A stretch of DNA of 64,000 bases from NCBI GenBank assembly GCA_018241405.1, contig JAFEDY010000001.1, positions 62,001 to 126,000 of the forward strand, read 5' to 3'. This stretch comes from Pseudomonadota bacterium (GTDB lineage: Bacteria > Pseudomonadota > Gammaproteobacteria > Burkholderiales > Burkholderiaceae_C). This document shows positions 16,208 through 23,875 of this stretch, in pieces (the stretch's first letter is position 1; the number at the start of each line of letters is the position of its first letter). The notes beneath the pieces are model-generated. The model made no database searches. It was not told the DNA's origin and worked only from the letters and a program-made list of their open reading frames with translations. A program made the translations under genes and the position numbers.

Positions 16208-17668
16208 TTAAAACTTCACCATCACATTGCGCAGCTCGGTATAGAACTCCAGCGAGTGCACGCCGCCCTCGCGGCCAATGCCCGACTGCTTGGAGCCGCC
16301 GAACGGCGTGCGCAAATCGCGCAGGAACCAGGCATTGATCCAGCACAGGCCGACCTCGATCTGCTGCGCCAGGCGGTTGGCGCGCGCAATGTCCTGCGTG
16401 AAGATGGCCGTCGCCAGGCCGTAGCGGTTGGCGTTGACCTTGCCCAGCACCTCTTCCTCGGTGTTGAAGGGGCTGATGTGGCAGCAAGGGCCGAAGATTT
16501 CTTCCGTGACCACGGTGGCGGTCTCGGGCAGGCCGGTCCAGATGGTGGGCTGCACCCAGGAGCCGTCCTTGAGCGCGTCGGGCATGTCGGGGATGCCGCC
16601 GCCGGTGACGATGGTGGCGCCCTCGTCCTTGGCGGTCTTGTACAGGCCCAGCACCTTGGCCTGGTGCTTCTTGCTGATCAGCGGGCCGATCTTGGTGTCC
16701 TTCTCGAAGGGCAGGCCAGGCGTCATGGTCTCGGCGCGCTCCTTCAGGGCTGCGACCACCTTCTCGAAGATCGGGCGCTCGACATACACGCGCTCGGTGC
16801 CCAGGCAGACCTGGCCGGCGTTCTCGAAGCACGAACGCGTCAGCGTGTCGATGGTCACCTGGAAGTCGCAGTCGGCGAACACCACGGCGGCGTTCTTGCC
16901 GCCCATCTCCAGCGACACGGGGCGCACGCCGTCGGCCGCGGCCTTCATGATGGCGCTACCGGTGCGCGTCTCGCCGGTGAAGGTGATGCCGTTCACGCCC
17001 GGGTGCCGGGTCAAAAATTCACCGGCCGACCCGGGGCCGAAGCCGTGCACCACGTTGTACACGCCCTTGGGCATGCCCAGGGCATTCATCACCTCGCCCA
17101 GCAGCGTGGCGGTGGCGGGGGTTTCCTCGCTGGGCTTGACGACCACGGTGTTGCCGCAGGCCAGCGCCGGGCCGACCTTCCAGGTCATCAGCAAGAGCGG
17201 CAGGTTCCACGGGCAGACCACGGCGATGACGCCGCGCGGCACGCGCACGCCGTAGCTCAGGGCCGTCTTGCCGTCGGGCGTGCGCATGTTGAACGACTCG
17301 GTGGCCGTGCTCTTGATGGTGTCGATGAAGATCTGGAAGTTGGCCGCGCCGCGCGGAATGTCCACATGCGAGGCCAGGTGGTGTGGCTTGCCCGTGTCGG
17401 CAATCTCGGCCTGCAGGAAGTCGTCGAAGCGGCGGTTGATCTCGCCGGCCACGGCGTCGAGCAGCTTGCAGCGCTCTGCCACCGACAGGCGGCCCCAGTC
17501 GCCCTTGAGCGCGGCCCGGGCCGCGGCCACGGCCGCATCGACCTCGGCCTGGCCGGCCTCGTAGATGCTGCCGATGACGCTGCCGTTCACCGGGTTGATG
17601 TCATTGAACGTCTTGCCGCTGGTGTTGCGAACGTATTCACCGTTGATGAAGTTCAGGAACTCTTTCAT
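16208..17668 (-). CDS. dmpC: 2-hydroxymuconate semialdehyde dehydrogenase
   Basis: NAD-dependent aldehyde dehydrogenase that oxidises 2-hydroxymuconate semialdehyde to 2-hydroxymuconate (oxalocrotonate branch). The 486-residue protein has PWNLPLLLMTWKVGPALACG, KPSEETPATA, FTGETRTGSAIMKAA, SLEMGGKNAAVVFADCD (general-base Glu) and the nucleophile Cys288 in SCFENAGQVCLG. The end FGGSKQSGIGREGGVHSLEF is the usual oligomerisation segment. Length is typical of the family. It is followed by dmpD, as in other meta operons. Confidence 0.96.
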   Translation of the reverse strand: MKEFLNFINGEYVRNTSGKTFNDINPVNGSVIGSIYEAGQAEVDAAVAAARAALKGDWGRLSVAERCKLLDAVAGEINRRFDDFLQAEIADTGKPHHLASHVDIPRGAANFQIFIDTIKSTATESFNMRTPDGKTALSYGVRVPRGVIAVVCPWNLPLLLMTWKVGPALACGNTVVVKPSEETPATATLLGEVMNALGMPKGVYNVVHGFGPGSAGEFLTRHPGVNGITFTGETRTGSAIMKAAADGVRPVSLEMGGKNAAVVFADCDFQVTIDTLTRSCFENAGQVCLGTERVYVERPIFEKVVAALKERAETMTPGLPFEKDTKIGPLISKKHQAKVLGLYKTAKDEGATIVTGGGIPDMPDALKDGSWVQPTIWTGLPETATVVTEEIFGPCCHISPFNTEEEVLGKVNANRYGLATAIFTQDIARANRLAQQIEVGLCWINAWFLRDLRTPFGGSKQSGIGREGGVHSLEFYTELRNVMVKF

Positions 17669-17731
17669 ATCGTTGCTCTGCTATGGGAAATGTGGAACAC
17701 CTGTGCGGCTTGATGACGGCTCGAAGACGGC

Positions 17732-18625
17732 TTAGAACGCCTTAACCAGCGTGAAGCGCACCAGCGAGCCCTTGGGCTGCGGCCCGGTGCCCGCCTTGGC
17801 GCTGACCTCCTTGTAGACCGCACCCTTGAGGAACACGCCCGCGCCCGGCACGGGGTAGACCAGCTCGGCGCCCACGGCGTGGCGCGCGGCCTTGTTGCCG
17901 CTGGCGCCGGTGCCGTCGTCGTTCGTGGTCTGCCACTGGCTGTAGCCCACGAGGCCGGCCGACACCGCGCCAAACGACTTGCCCAGGCCCCATTCCAGCG
18001 TGAGCTGGTCACCCGGGCGCAGGCCCGCGCTGTTGCGGCCGTTCATCTCGTAGCGCATCAGCGCCGCGCCCGAGAGGGTCTTGGCGCCGTCGAAGTAGTA
18101 GGTCAGGCCGCCCGTGAGCATGGTGCTCTTGAAGCCCTTGCCGGGCGAGGCCGGGTGGCTGGTGCTGGCGGTGTCGAACCACATGCCGGCGGCGGCCACG
18201 GCGTCCCACTGCGGACCATGCCAGCCCAGCACCAGCGGGCCGAGGTACACGTCGCCCACGCCCGAGCGCGAGTCCGAGATGCCCGCCGCATTGATGGTGA
18301 GCGAGGTGCGCATGAGCGGCACGATGGCCTCCATGCCATAGTCGGCACCCAGCAGCTTGTAGTTGGTGACCCAGACGAAGCGGTTGGCCAGCGCCGTGAC
18401 GGTGCCGCGGTTGTGGCCGGGCAGGTTGCTGCTGCTGCCGGGCGCGCGGAAGTCGTCGATGCTGTAGTTGACCAGGTAGCCCAGGTAGTACATGCCGGGC
18501 GGCGGCACGCTGGCGGCCTGCATGCCCTCGACGCCGGGCACATAGTGGCCTTCGGCCTGGGCGCTGCCTGCGGCCCACAGCCCGCACAGGGCCAGCGCGG
18601 CGGCGGCGATGGAAGTCTTCTTCAT
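17732..18625 (-). CDS. Outer-membrane 'phenol degradation meta protein' (SphA/COG4313 family)
   Basis: A 297-residue exported protein: signal peptide MKKTSIAAAALALCGLWAAG with cleavage near AQA-EGH. After it come alternating Gly/aromatic-rich strands (PPPGMYYLGYLVNYSIDDF; FVWVTNYKLLGADYGMEAI; SGVGDVYLGPLVLGWHG; YYFDGAKTLSGAALMRYEMN), ending in a Phe, as outer-membrane beta-barrels do. This matches the COG4313 group often found with meta-cleavage genes, probably a porin-like channel for aromatic substrates. The chosen ATG at 18625 gives a proper signal peptide. Uptake of phenol or related compounds is inferred. Confidence 0.85.
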   Translation of the reverse strand: MKKTSIAAAALALCGLWAAGSAQAEGHYVPGVEGMQAASVPPPGMYYLGYLVNYSIDDFRAPGSSSNLPGHNRGTVTALANRFVWVTNYKLLGADYGMEAIVPLMRTSLTINAAGISDSRSGVGDVYLGPLVLGWHGPQWDAVAAAGMWFDTASTSHPASPGKGFKSTMLTGGLTYYFDGAKTLSGAALMRYEMNGRNSAGLRPGDQLTLEWGLGKSFGAVSAGLVGYSQWQTTNDDGTGASGNKAARHAVGAELVYPVPGAGVFLKGAVYKEVSAKAGTGPQPKGSLVRFTLVKAF

Positions 18626-18644
18626 GGTGTGTCTCCTTGTTGAT

Positions 18645-19076
18645 TTATTGCTTGTCCAGGCCCAGCGCCTCAATGGCCGCGCGGGCGCAGATTTCGTCCT
18701 GCTCGGCGCTGCCGCCCGAGACGCCGATGCCGCCTATCAGCACCCCGCCCTCGCGCAGCGGCAGGCCGCCGCCAAAGACGACGTTGCGCGGGCGCACCGG
18801 CATGCCCAGGCGCAGCGCCTCGTCGCCCCGCAGGATGCCGGCCCACTCGCCCGTGGCAAAGCCGAAGCCGGCAGCGGTGTAGGCCTTGTCGATGGCGATG
18901 TCCACCGAGTGCAGGAAGGCGCCGGGCATGCGCAGGAAGGCCGCGAGCACGCCCGAGGCGTCGGTCACCGCGGCGTTGATGCGTATGCCCAGCTCGCCCG
19001 CCTTTGCGACGGCGGCGGCCACGGCCGCGTGCGCCGCCTCGGCGGTGATGGCGCGTTGTTCGACGCTGTGGCCCAT
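18645..19076 (-). CDS. GlcG/HbpS-family (DUF336) protein
   Basis: A 143-residue protein of the GlcG/HbpS family, recognisable by INAAVTDASGVLAAFLRMPG, SVDIAIDKAYTAAGF and FGGGLPLREGGVLIGGIGVS. Family members bind haem or small ligands, and many are encoded next to aromatic-degradation oxygenases, but a defined activity is lacking. The ATG at 19076 overlaps the dmpB stop as TGATG, so it is translationally coupled to catechol 2,3-dioxygenase. A role in protecting or reactivating the dioxygenase is possible, but unproven. Longer upstream frame sequence overlaps dmpB and is not coding. Confidence 0.88.
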   Translation of the reverse strand: MGHSVEQRAITAEAAHAAVAAAVAKAGELGIRINAAVTDASGVLAAFLRMPGAFLHSVDIAIDKAYTAAGFGFATGEWAGILRGDEALRLGMPVRPRNVVFGGGLPLREGGVLIGGIGVSGGSAEQDEICARAAIEALGLDKQ

Positions 19077-20002
19077 CAGGTCACCACGCTCAGGAAGGCG
19101 TCGTTCAACTTGCGGTCGTGGTAGAAGATGCCGCGGCCCACCTCTTCCCAGCTCCAGGTGATGGGGTGCATGTCGGGGTAATGGTCGTAGCCGCCGCAGA
19201 AGGTCTCCAGCCGGTTGCCGCTGGGGTCGAAGAAGTAGATCGTCGTGCCCTGGGTGATGCCGTGGCGCGTGGGGCCAATGTCGATCGAGGTGCGGCTGAC
19301 GCTCATGATGTCGGCCGCGCGCAGCACGCTCTCCCAGCTGGGCATCTGGAACGAGACATGGTGCAGCTTGCCGTTTTCGGCGTGGCGCACGAAGGCGATG
19401 TCGTGTGCCTTGGCGCTGCAGGTGAGCCATACGGCCAGGTCGGTCTTGCCGTCTTCGAGCTTGACGCGCTCGACCAGGGTAAAGCCCAGCACCTCGGTGA
19501 AGAGCCTGGTGTTGCCGTCGATGTCGCCACCGTACAGCAGGCAGTGATCCATGCGGATGGGGCGGATGCCCGGGCCGTCAAGCACATCCACATCGGGGTC
19601 AAAGTACCCCATGCCGTTGCCCACGTCAGTCTTCTCGGCGTACAGCTCGATCATGTGGCCCGTGGGAATCTGGAAGCGCACGCGCTCGCCCGTCTCCAGC
19701 AACTCCCCGGCGGGAATGCGCTCGGTCTTGACACCGTAGGCCTGCAGCTTGCGGTCGAAGTCTTCCAGGGTCGCCTTGTCCAGCACCTTGAAAGAGAAGA
19801 AGTCGATACCCGCCTGGTCGGCCTGGCGCAGGATGACGCTGTTGTGGTCGCGCTCGGCGCGGGTCTTGAAATAGGCCCGGCCCTGGGCGTCGCGGCCCAT
19901 GGGCTTGAGGCCCATTACGTCCGTGTACCACTTGATCGATTCTTCCAGATCCAGCACGCGGATCTGCGCGTGTCCTGGACGCAAAACACCTGTCATTGCC
20001 AT
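19076..20002 (-). CDS. dmpB: Catechol 2,3-dioxygenase (extradiol)
   Basis: Fe(II) extradiol dioxygenase that cleaves catechol between C2 and C3 to 2-hydroxymuconate semialdehyde. The 308-residue protein has two VOC-type halves. The iron ligands are His153 (RMDHCLLYG), His214 (GKLHHVSFQ) and Glu266 (NRLETFCGG), and catalytic His/Tyr occur in TRHGITQGTTIYFFDPSG, agreeing with XylE/DmpB positions. N-terminal RPGHAQIRVLDLEES is typical of the group. It is preceded at 12 bases by the ferredoxin that reactivates it. Confidence 0.97.
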   Translation of the reverse strand: MAMTGVLRPGHAQIRVLDLEESIKWYTDVMGLKPMGRDAQGRAYFKTRAERDHNSVILRQADQAGIDFFSFKVLDKATLEDFDRKLQAYGVKTERIPAGELLETGERVRFQIPTGHMIELYAEKTDVGNGMGYFDPDVDVLDGPGIRPIRMDHCLLYGGDIDGNTRLFTEVLGFTLVERVKLEDGKTDLAVWLTCSAKAHDIAFVRHAENGKLHHVSFQMPSWESVLRAADIMSVSRTSIDIGPTRHGITQGTTIYFFDPSGNRLETFCGGYDHYPDMHPITWSWEEVGRGIFYHDRKLNDAFLSVVT

Positions 20003-20014
20003 GGTTCGTCTCCT

Positions 20015-20365
20015 TTAAATTGCCTGGTTCATGGGTTGGGGGAAAAGAGTTGCCGCCGCCGGGCGGCAAACGTTTTTCTTCATCGCGCCAATGACCTGCA
20101 GGCGCAGGTCGCTGGCGGGGTAAATGCGGCAGGACAGCACGCAGCCCGCGGCCTCCTCCTCGACGCTGACATGGGCGCGGCTCATCACGCGGCGCGTGTA
20201 CTGGCCCTCGAGCACCTGCACCTTGCACACCCCGCAACCGCCCTGGCGGCAGCCCACGGGAATGCCCTTCTTGCCCAGCGCCTCCATGCCTTCGAGCACG
20301 GAACGCGTGTCGAGCGCGGTGTAGCGCTCACCGGTTTCTTCGATATGAACAACGAATTTCTGCAT
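20015..20365 (-). CDS. dmpQ: Chloroplast-type 2Fe-2S ferredoxin (DmpQ/XylT type)
   Basis: Small ferredoxin that in known systems reduces the oxidised iron of inactivated catechol 2,3-dioxygenase. The 116-residue protein has the plant-type cluster motif GCRQGGCGVCKVQV with Cys39, Cys44 and Cys47, and the fourth ligand Cys79 in GCVLSCRIY. Start MQKFVVHIEE at 20365 is preceded by AAGGAGACAAG, a good ribosome site. First gene of the lower-pathway run; the LysR-type operator-like block 20443-20491 lies about 80 bases upstream. Confidence 0.94.
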   Translation of the reverse strand: MQKFVVHIEETGERYTALDTRSVLEGMEALGKKGIPVGCRQGGCGVCKVQVLEGQYTRRVMSRAHVSVEEEAAGCVLSCRIYPASDLRLQVIGAMKKNVCRPAAATLFPQPMNQAI

Positions 20366-20442
20366 AGCCTTGTCTCCTTCGCGGTGCGCTCTTTTGTGTC
20401 GGCACACCTGCTGCTCAGGGGTTCACGATAAAAACAGAAGTC

Positions 20443-20491
20443 ATTACCGTCCAATACTGTTTCTTCCGGGTTTCAATACCGTTTTCGCATG
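20443..20491. promoter_or_regulatory. Operator-like block A upstream of dmpQ (LysR-type)
   Basis: This 49-bp stretch matches 21192-21240 at 35 of 49 positions without gaps. Shared cores are ACCGTCCAATAC-GTTT near the start, ATACC-TT about 30 bases on, and CGCATG at the end. It is in the intergenic space before dmpQ, while the second copy lies between the divergent lysR and its neighbour. This fits a binding site of the LysR protein encoded at 21265, as known for AphT-type activators; binding is inferred. Confidence 0.7.
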
Positions 20492-20517
20492 AACCAATCG
20501 AATGCCTGGCCAGTGCG

Positions 20518-21120
20518 TCAGGCCTTGGCATGCAGCCAGGGGTGCAGCCAGCGCGTCAGGCGCGGTGCCACCACCCAGGTCATGATCACGACCACCAGCA
20601 AGGTAATCACCAGCACGCGCGGCACCAGATGCCAGTCGGCCAGCAGCGGCGCCACGGTCAGGAACAGCAGCAGCACGGTAGGAAAAATGCCCAGCCAGGT
20701 CACGACTGCCACCTTCCAGCGCGGGGGCGCGGCGCGGGTGGTGCTGTTGGGCGCGGCGAACCAGTAGTCCAGCCCCGTCACGCGCTGCAATTGCTGATGG
20801 CCCACGGTGTGCGGCAGCACCTGCTGCAACCAGTGCGCGCGCTCGGGCGAGGATTGCCAGGCGGCCAGATGCTCCTCGCTGTCGAAGGCAAAGACCACGT
20901 GGTACAGCAGGGGCTCGTCGCCATCCTCCACCAGGTCTGGCGGCACCACCTGGCCACCCAGGTGGCCCGCAAAACCCTGCGCCGCGGCCAGCATGCCCTG
21001 CATGGCGGCCTCGAAGCCGGCCACGGCGGCGGGCAGGACGCGGCGCGCAATCAGCACCGTGACCGCGCGCTGCGCGCTGGTTGCCGGGGCTTGGCTGTCG
21101 ATTCGGGGAGCGGTGTCCAT
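20518..21120 (-). CDS. Antibiotic-biosynthesis-monooxygenase-domain membrane protein
   Basis: A 200-residue protein. Residues 20-115 form an ABM-type ferredoxin-like domain (TVLIARRVLPAAVAGFEAAM; HLGGQVVPPDL; YHVVFAFDSEEHLAAWQSS). Two membrane helices follow (about 137-160, VVTWLGIFPTVLLLFLTVAP; about 165-187, VPRVLVITLLVVVIMTWVVA). This is the COG3224 arrangement; the biochemical role is not known. It is divergent from lysR and shares operator block B, so it is probably controlled by LysR. It could relate to handling quinones or other reactive aromatic by-products, but that is speculation. Confidence 0.85.
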   Translation of the reverse strand: MDTAPRIDSQAPATSAQRAVTVLIARRVLPAAVAGFEAAMQGMLAAAQGFAGHLGGQVVPPDLVEDGDEPLLYHVVFAFDSEEHLAAWQSSPERAHWLQQVLPHTVGHQQLQRVTGLDYWFAAPNSTTRAAPPRWKVAVVTWLGIFPTVLLLFLTVAPLLADWHLVPRVLVITLLVVVIMTWVVAPRLTRWLHPWLHAKA

Positions 21121-21191
21121 CTGCTTGGCTGTCCGTGAAAAACACCGCTACGCGGCGGCTGAGACTGAGCGCAACGATAGGCAGCTCGCTT

Positions 21192-21240
21192 GATACCGTC
21201 CAATACCGTTTATCCTCAATCTCGATACCATTGCCGCATG
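21192..21240. promoter_or_regulatory. Operator-like block B in the lysR divergent promoter region
   Basis: Second copy of the 49-bp block seen at 20443-20491. Within it ATACCGT occurs at 21193 and 21203 and ATACCAT at 21225, spaced 10 and 22 bp, so all three lie on one face of the helix. The block ends 24 bases before the lysR start, the usual position for autoregulation by a LysR-type protein. Confidence 0.7.
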
Positions 21241-21264
21241 TAAATCCTTCGCCGGAGACCCCTC

Positions 21265-22179
21265 ATGGATCTGCGTGACATGCGCCTTTTTCTCGCCGTG
21301 GCCGAGGAGGGCCACATCGGCCGCGCCGCCGCGCGGCTGCACCTGTCGCAGCCGCCGCTGACGCGCCATATCCAGGCGCTGGAGGAAAAGCTGGGCGTGC
21401 CGCTGTTCATCCGCACCCCCAAGGGCATGCAGCTCACCGAGGCCGGGCACACGCTGCTGCAGGAGGTGCCCAACCTGCTGGCGCTGGCGCAGCAGGCGGC
21501 CGAGCGCACGCGCCTGGCCGGCCAGGGGCTGATCGGGCGGCTGGACGTGGGGCTGTTCGGCTCGGGCGTGCTGGACGTGATCCCGCGCATGCTGGCGCGC
21601 TTTCACCAGGTGCGGCCCGAGGTCAAGATCGTGCTGCACAACCTGACCAAGGACGCGCAGATCCAGGCGCTGCGCGAGCGGCGCATCACCGTGGGCTTCA
21701 ACCGCCTGGTGCCGCAGGAGGCGGACATCTGCACCGAGACGGTGCTGCGCGAGCCCCTGATGGTGGCCATTGCCGACTCCCACCCCCTGGCGGTGCTGCC
21801 CTCGCTGCGCCTGCAAGACCTGGGCGGCGTGCCACTGATCCTCTACCCCAATGTGCCCATGCGCGGCCTGGCGCAGGAAATCACCGAGGCCTTCCACGCC
21901 GAAGGCGTGCCGCTGCGGGTGGAGCAGGAGGTGGAGGACGTGCTGACCGCCGTGGCCCTGGTGTCGGCCGGCTTTGGCGCGGCCATCACCACGCAGTCGG
22001 CGTCCAACCTGCGCCTGCCGGGCGTGGCCTTCCGCCCCCTGCACAGCAGCCGGCTCAAGGATCTGGAGCTCAGCTGCCTGTACCGCAGGGGCGACCGCTC
22101 GCCCGCGCTGGGCGCCTTTCTGGAGGTGGTGCAGGCCTTTGCTGCCACCTCCCGCAGGCGCGCGGGCGACACGGCTTGA
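21265..22179 (+). CDS. LysR-family transcriptional regulator (AphT-like)
   Basis: A 304-residue LysR regulator: winged helix-turn-helix at residues 1-60 (MDLRDMRLFLAVAEEGHIGR, AAARLHLSQPPLTRHIQALE, GVPLFIRTPKGMQLTEAG), then a two-lobed effector domain (GRLDVGLFGSGVLDVIPRML; ITVGFNRLVPQEADI; GFGAAITTQSASN). It belongs to the group that includes CatR/BenM-like aromatic regulators. It is the only plus-strand gene inside the pathway cluster, lying between dmpP and the ABM gene. Duplicated operator-like blocks before itself and before dmpQ point to activation of the lower meta pathway in response to an intermediate (inference). Confidence 0.93.
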   Translation: MDLRDMRLFLAVAEEGHIGRAAARLHLSQPPLTRHIQALEEKLGVPLFIRTPKGMQLTEAGHTLLQEVPNLLALAQQAAERTRLAGQGLIGRLDVGLFGSGVLDVIPRMLARFHQVRPEVKIVLHNLTKDAQIQALRERRITVGFNRLVPQEADICTETVLREPLMVAIADSHPLAVLPSLRLQDLGGVPLILYPNVPMRGLAQEITEAFHAEGVPLRVEQEVEDVLTAVALVSAGFGAAITTQSASNLRLPGVAFRPLHSSRLKDLELSCLYRRGDRSPALGAFLEVVQAFAATSRRRAGDTA

Positions 22180-22212
22180 GCACCGGTATGGGGGCCGTCG
22201 TCCGCGCATCGT

Positions 22213-23277
22213 TCAAATCTTCTTGAACAGCGGGCTGCGCACCTGCTGCGCGTCGGCGGCCGAGATGAATTTCTCGGTGTAGATGTCGCGCTCGAACAGC
22301 CGGCCCTGCATCAGCGTGGTGATGCAGGCCTCGATCATCATCGGCGGGCCGCACAGGTAGGCCTTGTGGCCGCGGAAGTCGTTGTTGAAATGCGCCTTGG
22401 CAGCCTCGTGCACGAAGCCGCGCGCGCCCTGCCAGCCGCCGCCCTCGGGCTCGTCGGACAGGGCGGCCACATAGGTGAAATGCGGGTGCTGCTCGGCAAG
22501 CTGCACGAATTCGTCGTGGTGATACAGCTCGGCGCGGCTGCGCGCGCCGTTGACCAGGGTGATGGGTCTGCCCTCGCCCGCGGCCAGCAGGTCCAGCACC
22601 ATGGAGCGCGGGCTGGACAGCCCCGAGCCCCCGGCCAGGAACAGGTAGCCCAGATCCTCTTTGGCATGCGCGCTGCTGCGGATAAAGAAGCGCCCGTAGG
22701 GGCCGGTCACCTTGACCGCATCGCCGGCCTGGAGCTTGTCATGCACCCAGCCCGTGCCCATGCCGCCGGGCACGCGGCGGATGTTCAGCTCGATCTCGCG
22801 GCTCTCGCCCGGCGCGCTGGCGATGGAGAAGGCGCGCGTGCCCTCGCCCGGAATGTGCAGGTTGATGTACTGCCCGGCCTGGAAGGTGATGGGCGCGTCC
22901 AGTTCTATCCACACGCCCTTGATGGTGGGTGTGAGGTCTGCCATGCGCGAGATGCGGCCGCTGTAGTCCTGCACCAGCAGGTTCTGCGCATCGGGCTCTT
23001 CGTCGATCTCGGCCTCGATCACCACGTCGGATTCCAGCGTGGCGCAGCAGGCCAGGCACTGGCCTTCTTCGCGCTCGTAGTCCATCAGGGCAAAGCTGCT
23101 GGCTTCGCCATGTTCGATCTCGCCGTCCGACACCTGAACCTTGCAGGTGCCGCACAGGCCGTGGCCGCAGGCGTGCGGCAGGTAGATGCCGGCGCGCAGC
23201 GCGGCGTCCAGGATGGTCTGGCCTTCTTCGACGTCTATGGTCTGGCCCAGCGGTTCGATCGTCAGCTGATGGCTCAT
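22213..23277 (-). CDS. dmpP: Phenol hydroxylase reductase component P5
   Basis: Transfers electrons from NADH through FAD and a 2Fe-2S cluster to the hydroxylase. The 354-residue protein has an N-terminal ferredoxin domain with Cys37, Cys42, Cys45 (ACGHGLCGTCKVQ) and Cys77 (CLACCATLE). A ferredoxin-reductase part follows, with RAFSIASAPG (FAD) and FLAGGSGLSSPRSMVLDLL plus YLCGPPMMIEACI (NADH). MSHQL at 23277 is the chosen start. The gap to dmpO (about 200 bases) carries two repeat elements, unusual inside a hydroxylase operon. It converges on lysR with 33 bases between stops. Confidence 0.96.
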   Translation of the reverse strand: MSHQLTIEPLGQTIDVEEGQTILDAALRAGIYLPHACGHGLCGTCKVQVSDGEIEHGEASSFALMDYEREEGQCLACCATLESDVVIEAEIDEEPDAQNLLVQDYSGRISRMADLTPTIKGVWIELDAPITFQAGQYINLHIPGEGTRAFSIASAPGESREIELNIRRVPGGMGTGWVHDKLQAGDAVKVTGPYGRFFIRSSAHAKEDLGYLFLAGGSGLSSPRSMVLDLLAAGEGRPITLVNGARSRAELYHHDEFVQLAEQHPHFTYVAALSDEPEGGGWQGARGFVHEAAKAHFNNDFRGHKAYLCGPPMMIEACITTLMQGRLFERDIYTEKFISAADAQQVRSPLFKKI

Positions 23278-23291
23278 GGCTGTCTCACTAA

Positions 23292-23335
23292 CTATAAAAA
23301 TAAGAGCTGTTGGCGCTTTACAGACAAGGCGCACG
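23292..23335. repeat. Comamonadaceae-type hairpin repeat, copy 3 (between dmpO and dmpP)
   Basis: ATAAGAGCTGTTGGCGCTT-TACAGAC-AAGGCGC fits the family consensus at 9608. It lies directly 15 bases upstream of the dmpP start, on its 5' leader. Confidence 0.55.
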
Positions 23336-23346
23336 CGGCTGGTTCA

Positions 23347-23462
23347 CTCCTTCCCCCTCTGGGGGAAGGCGGGGATGGGGGCCGGCGCGCCAGCATCTTG
23401 TCAGCACGAATGCGCGAGCGCCGCTGGCCCCCACCCCTGCCCTCCCCCAGAGGGAGAGGGAG
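23347..23462. repeat. Long imperfect inverted repeat between dmpO and dmpP
   Basis: Arms of about 37 bases (23347-23383 and 23426-23462) match each other's reverse complement at roughly 32 of 37 positions; each has CTCTGGGGGA followed by G-rich sequence. About 42 bases of loop separate them. This resembles the CCCTCTGGGGGAGGG type of intergenic palindromic element (REP or MITE-like). In an mRNA it would form a very stable hairpin and could separate the dosage of P5 reductase from the hydroxylase subunits. Confidence 0.75.
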
Positions 23463-23480
23463 CAAAGACAAGCAAAAGAC

Positions 23481-23837
23481 TCAGAAGCAAGACCCCTGCA
23501 AGCCCGTCAGCCCCGGCGTGCGAAAGCGGATCACGCTCTTGTGGCCTATGCCGTGCTCGGCTAGGGTCTTGTCCATGTCGGGCGTGAAGGGCTTGCCGGA
23601 CATGAACCACTCGGCCTTGTCCCAGTCGATCCGGGCGAAGTCGGGGTGTGCGCTGTACATGCCGGGCAGCGCGCCCTGCACCAGCTCGCCAAACCTGGTG
23701 GTCGGCGGCATGGGCACGCAGAACGGGTTGCACAGCATCTTGTGGTCCTCCCAGCCGATGTACAGCAGCGGGGCGGGGAACTTGTCCACTGTGTCCTTTG
23801 CGGCGAACTTGTAGGGGGCGACGGATTTGACGGCCAT
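23481..23837 (-). CDS. dmpO: Phenol hydroxylase subunit P4 (gamma)
   Basis: Small structural subunit of the (alpha beta gamma)2 phenol hydroxylase oxygenase. The 118-residue protein begins MAVKSVAPYKFAAKDTVDKF and contains YIGWEDHKMLCNPFCVPMP and ARIDWDKAEWFMSGKPFTPD, characteristic of the P4 family. ATG at 23837 follows GGAGAC. It is 38 bases after dmpN. Frame sequence further upstream overlaps dmpN and is not coding. Confidence 0.94.
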   Translation of the reverse strand: MAVKSVAPYKFAAKDTVDKFPAPLLYIGWEDHKMLCNPFCVPMPPTTRFGELVQGALPGMYSAHPDFARIDWDKAEWFMSGKPFTPDMDKTLAEHGIGHKSVIRFRTPGLTGLQGSCF

Positions 23838-23875
23838 GTGAATGTCTCCTGTGGGGTCTGTGGTTGGCCCGGGCC

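Noticed and set aside
21192..21240. ATACCGT repeats considered as a CRISPR or tandem repeat array.
   Set aside because: Only three short units with unequal spacing; the block is shared with another promoter region and fits an operator.
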